Below are positions 14,720 through 15,660 of a DNA stretch of 15,660 nucleotides, piece after piece. The notes below the pieces were generated by a model. That model searched no databases. It was not told where the DNA came from and was given only the letters and a program-made list of their open reading frames with translations. Numbering within the stretch: the stretch's first letter is position 1; every line of letters begins with the position of its first letter. A program made the translations under genes and the position numbers. Source of the DNA: an uncultured Porphyromonadaceae bacterium (GTDB lineage: Bacteria > Bacteroidota > Bacteroidia > Bacteroidales > Muribaculaceae); NCBI GenBank assembly GCA_947175715.1, contig CAMWOD010000005.1, positions 1-15,660 of the forward strand, read 5' to 3'.

Positions 14720-15321
14720 GAGTTGCTGCGTGATAGATGACCCAGATAGCCGCCGTGATGGCGCTTGGCATAATCAGCCACAGTAAAACCAGTTAGGCGC
14801 ATCACATTGACTACCAGCACGTCGCCTATCACGGTCATCATCGTTGTGGAGGTGGTGGGGGTCATGCCCAGCGGGCACACCTCTGGAGCTCCGGCGGTGA
14901 CGAGTGCGGCGTCGGCAGCTTCGGCAAGTGGTGAATCGGGGTTGCCGGTTATTACGATGATGGGGAGTTGCGGATAGAGATTGCGTGCAAGGTCAACCAG
15001 AGCCAGGATTTCGCAAGTTTTTCCCGAGTTGGAGATCAGGAGCATCACGTCGTTGGGCTGCAACACTCCCAGGTCGCCATGCTGCGCCTCACTGGGGTGC
15101 AGGTTGATGGCCGGGGTGCCGGTTGAGCTGAAAGTTGTGGCGATGTTCATGGCTATCTGCCCTGCCTTTCCCATGCCTGAGGTGACAAGTTTCCCCGCAC
15201 GACGGTGTACATGCTCGATGATGAGCTCCACGGCGCGGTCGTAGCTGTCGGTGACGGGAATCTCGGCGATGGCACGGCTTTCGGCCTGAAGAATCTCGCG
15301 CATTGAGTCTTTAACAGTCAT
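14716..15321 (-). CDS. SIS-domain sugar-phosphate isomerase, KdsD/KpsF type without CBS domains
   Basis: The sequence matches the isomerase domain of KdsD/KpsF/GutQ, which interconvert ribulose 5-phosphate and arabinose 5-phosphate for KDO synthesis. Visible elements are TSGMGKAGQIA (47-57, K52), HPSEAQHGDLG (75-85), ISNSGKTCE (96-104, E104), PLGMTPTTSTTMM (150-162) and DYAKRHHGGYLG (183-194). These cover the positions corresponding to the Lys, Glu and His residues implicated in catalysis in E. coli KdsD. At 201 residues it lacks the two C-terminal CBS domains of the roughly 320-residue enzymes. The start MTVKDSMREIL is chosen over one 41 codons upstream because that part is AT-rich promoter sequence. 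It is the first gene of a minus-strand operon. Confidence 0.88.
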   Translation of the reverse strand: MTVKDSMREILQAESRAIAEIPVTDSYDRAVELIIEHVHRRAGKLVTSGMGKAGQIAMNIATTFSSTGTPAINLHPSEAQHGDLGVLQPNDVMLLISNSGKTCEILALVDLARNLYPQLPIIVITGNPDSPLAEAADAALVTAGAPEVCPLGMTPTTSTTMMTVIGDVLVVNVMRLTGFTVADYAKRHHGGYLGHLSRSNS

Positions 15322-15350
15322 CTTGAATTTCGCTGATGATTTATTGCCCA

Positions 15351-15358
15351 CAAAAATA
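15351..15358 (-). promoter_or_regulatory. Probable -7 element of the SIS-operon promoter
   Basis: Read on the minus strand this is TATTTTTG, an exact match to TAnnTTTG. It lies 29 bases before the chosen ATG at 15321, which supports that start. No clear -33 TTG was found at the expected distance. Confidence 0.5.
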
Positions 15359-15371
15359 CACAAAAAATTTG

Positions 15372-15379
15372 TAACTTCG
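15372..15379 (+). promoter_or_regulatory. Probable -7 element of the transporter promoter
   Basis: TAACTTCG is a one-base variant of TAnnTTTG in the common context AATTTGTAACTTCGC. It would give a leader of about 80 bases before the ATG at 15463. A TTG at 15344-15346 is the nearest -33 candidate, but the 25-base spacer is longer than usual. Confidence 0.45.
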
Positions 15380-15406
15380 CGGTCGTAAAAAAGATAAGGA
15401 TTTAGC

Positions 15407-15428
15407 GCCGCATAGCATATTAAGCGGC
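15407..15428 (+). repeat. Small hairpin in the transporter leader
   Basis: GCCGC (15407-15411) and GCGGC (15424-15428) can pair as a 5-bp GC stem with a 12-base AT-rich loop, midway between the probable promoter and the start codon. It has no U tract and matches no riboswitch I know. It may only affect mRNA stability. Confidence 0.3.
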
Positions 15429-15462
15429 AACACAACGTTTTCAAACATTACAATTTTAAGGT

Positions 15463-15660
15463 ATGGAGTTGATTAATACTCTATTAGCCCCTGGCAACAT
15501 CAACTTGGCGAGTACTATAGTGCTTTACTCGTTTGTTATCGCCCTGGGTGTGTTTTTGGGTAAAATCAAATTTTGCGGAGTATCATTAGGCGTCACATTT
15601 GTGCTTTTCGTCGGAATTTTGATGGGCCATTTAGGCTATATTGTAGAGGAGAGTGTGCTG
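15463..15660 (+). CDS. AspT/YidE-type transporter, N-terminal part (runs off the window)
   Basis: The 66 visible codons begin MELINTLLAPGNINLASTIV and contain YSFVIALGVFLGKIKFCGVS and LGVTFVLFVGILMGHLGYIV. This is the first two to three membrane helices of the AspT/YidE/YbjL family, in which GxxxGxxKFxGxxLG and the VLFxGxxxGH pattern repeat. Full-length members have about 550 residues, with two YidE-type membrane halves around paired TrkA-C (RCK_C) domains. AspT exchanges aspartate for alanine; the substrate of YidE-like members is mostly unknown. ATG is preceded by AATTTTAAGGT, A/T-rich with no strong Shine-Dalgarno, as elsewhere here. The gene is cut off by the window edge, so its integrity cannot be judged. 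Confidence 0.8.
   Translation, partial: MELINTLLAPGNINLASTIVLYSFVIALGVFLGKIKFCGVSLGVTFVLFVGILMGHLGYIVEESVL

Noticed and set aside
13918..15462. FMN riboswitch controlling ribH
   Set aside because: ribH is internal to the operon with a 4-base gap upstream. The leader before the first gene is about 25-30 bases from the probable promoter, too short for the RFN element.

Overview
The window looks like chromosomal DNA from a member of the Bacteroidales (phylum Bacteroidota). The evidence is the long-form urocanate hydratase, the separate formiminotransferase and cyclodeaminase genes, a PheS with no PheT beside it, the near absence of Shine-Dalgarno sequences before clear starts, and TAnnTTTG-like -7 elements in AT-rich intergenic gaps between GC-rich genes. 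A more precise assignment is not possible from sequence reading alone. Nothing resembles a mobile element, phage, CRISPR array, tRNA or rRNA.

Region 1 (118-6469, minus strand) is a complete histidine-degradation operon in the order hutU-ftcD-hutI-fchA-hutH. It converts histidine through urocanate, imidazolonepropionate and formiminoglutamate to glutamate, two ammonia and a one-carbon unit on tetrahydrofolate. Two junctions (ftcD/hutI and fchA/hutH) are ATGA stop-start overlaps. No transporter or regulator is present here. The first 117 bases hold no certain gene, only a short plus-strand open frame that may be the tail of a gene entering from the left.

Region 2 (6570-9740, plus strand) diverges from hutU across a 100-base AT-rich gap. 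It carries pheS, crcB (fluoride channel), nth (endonuclease III), a TRIC/UPF0126 cation-channel gene and a GtrA-family membrane protein. The last four are spaced 13, 3 and 1 bases apart and look co-transcribed.

Region 3 (9815-15321, minus strand) converges on region 2. Read in transcription order it is a KdsD/KpsF-type SIS isomerase without CBS domains, a PfkB-fold protein lacking the catalytic GAGD motif, ribH (lumazine synthase), a GT4 glycosyltransferase and an extended SDR/epimerase. These five are joined by overlaps or a 4-base gap. After a 71-base gap containing a hairpin and a direct repeat comes a YbdG/MscS-type mechanosensitive channel. The mix of pentose-phosphate, riboflavin and glycan-type genes in one unit is the least ordinary part of the window.

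Region 4 (15463-end, plus strand) is the start of an AspT/YidE-type transporter, divergent from the SIS gene. The two probable -7 elements lie only 13 bases apart. I found no clearly new biological system; the best leads are the degenerate PfkB protein and the operon around it.
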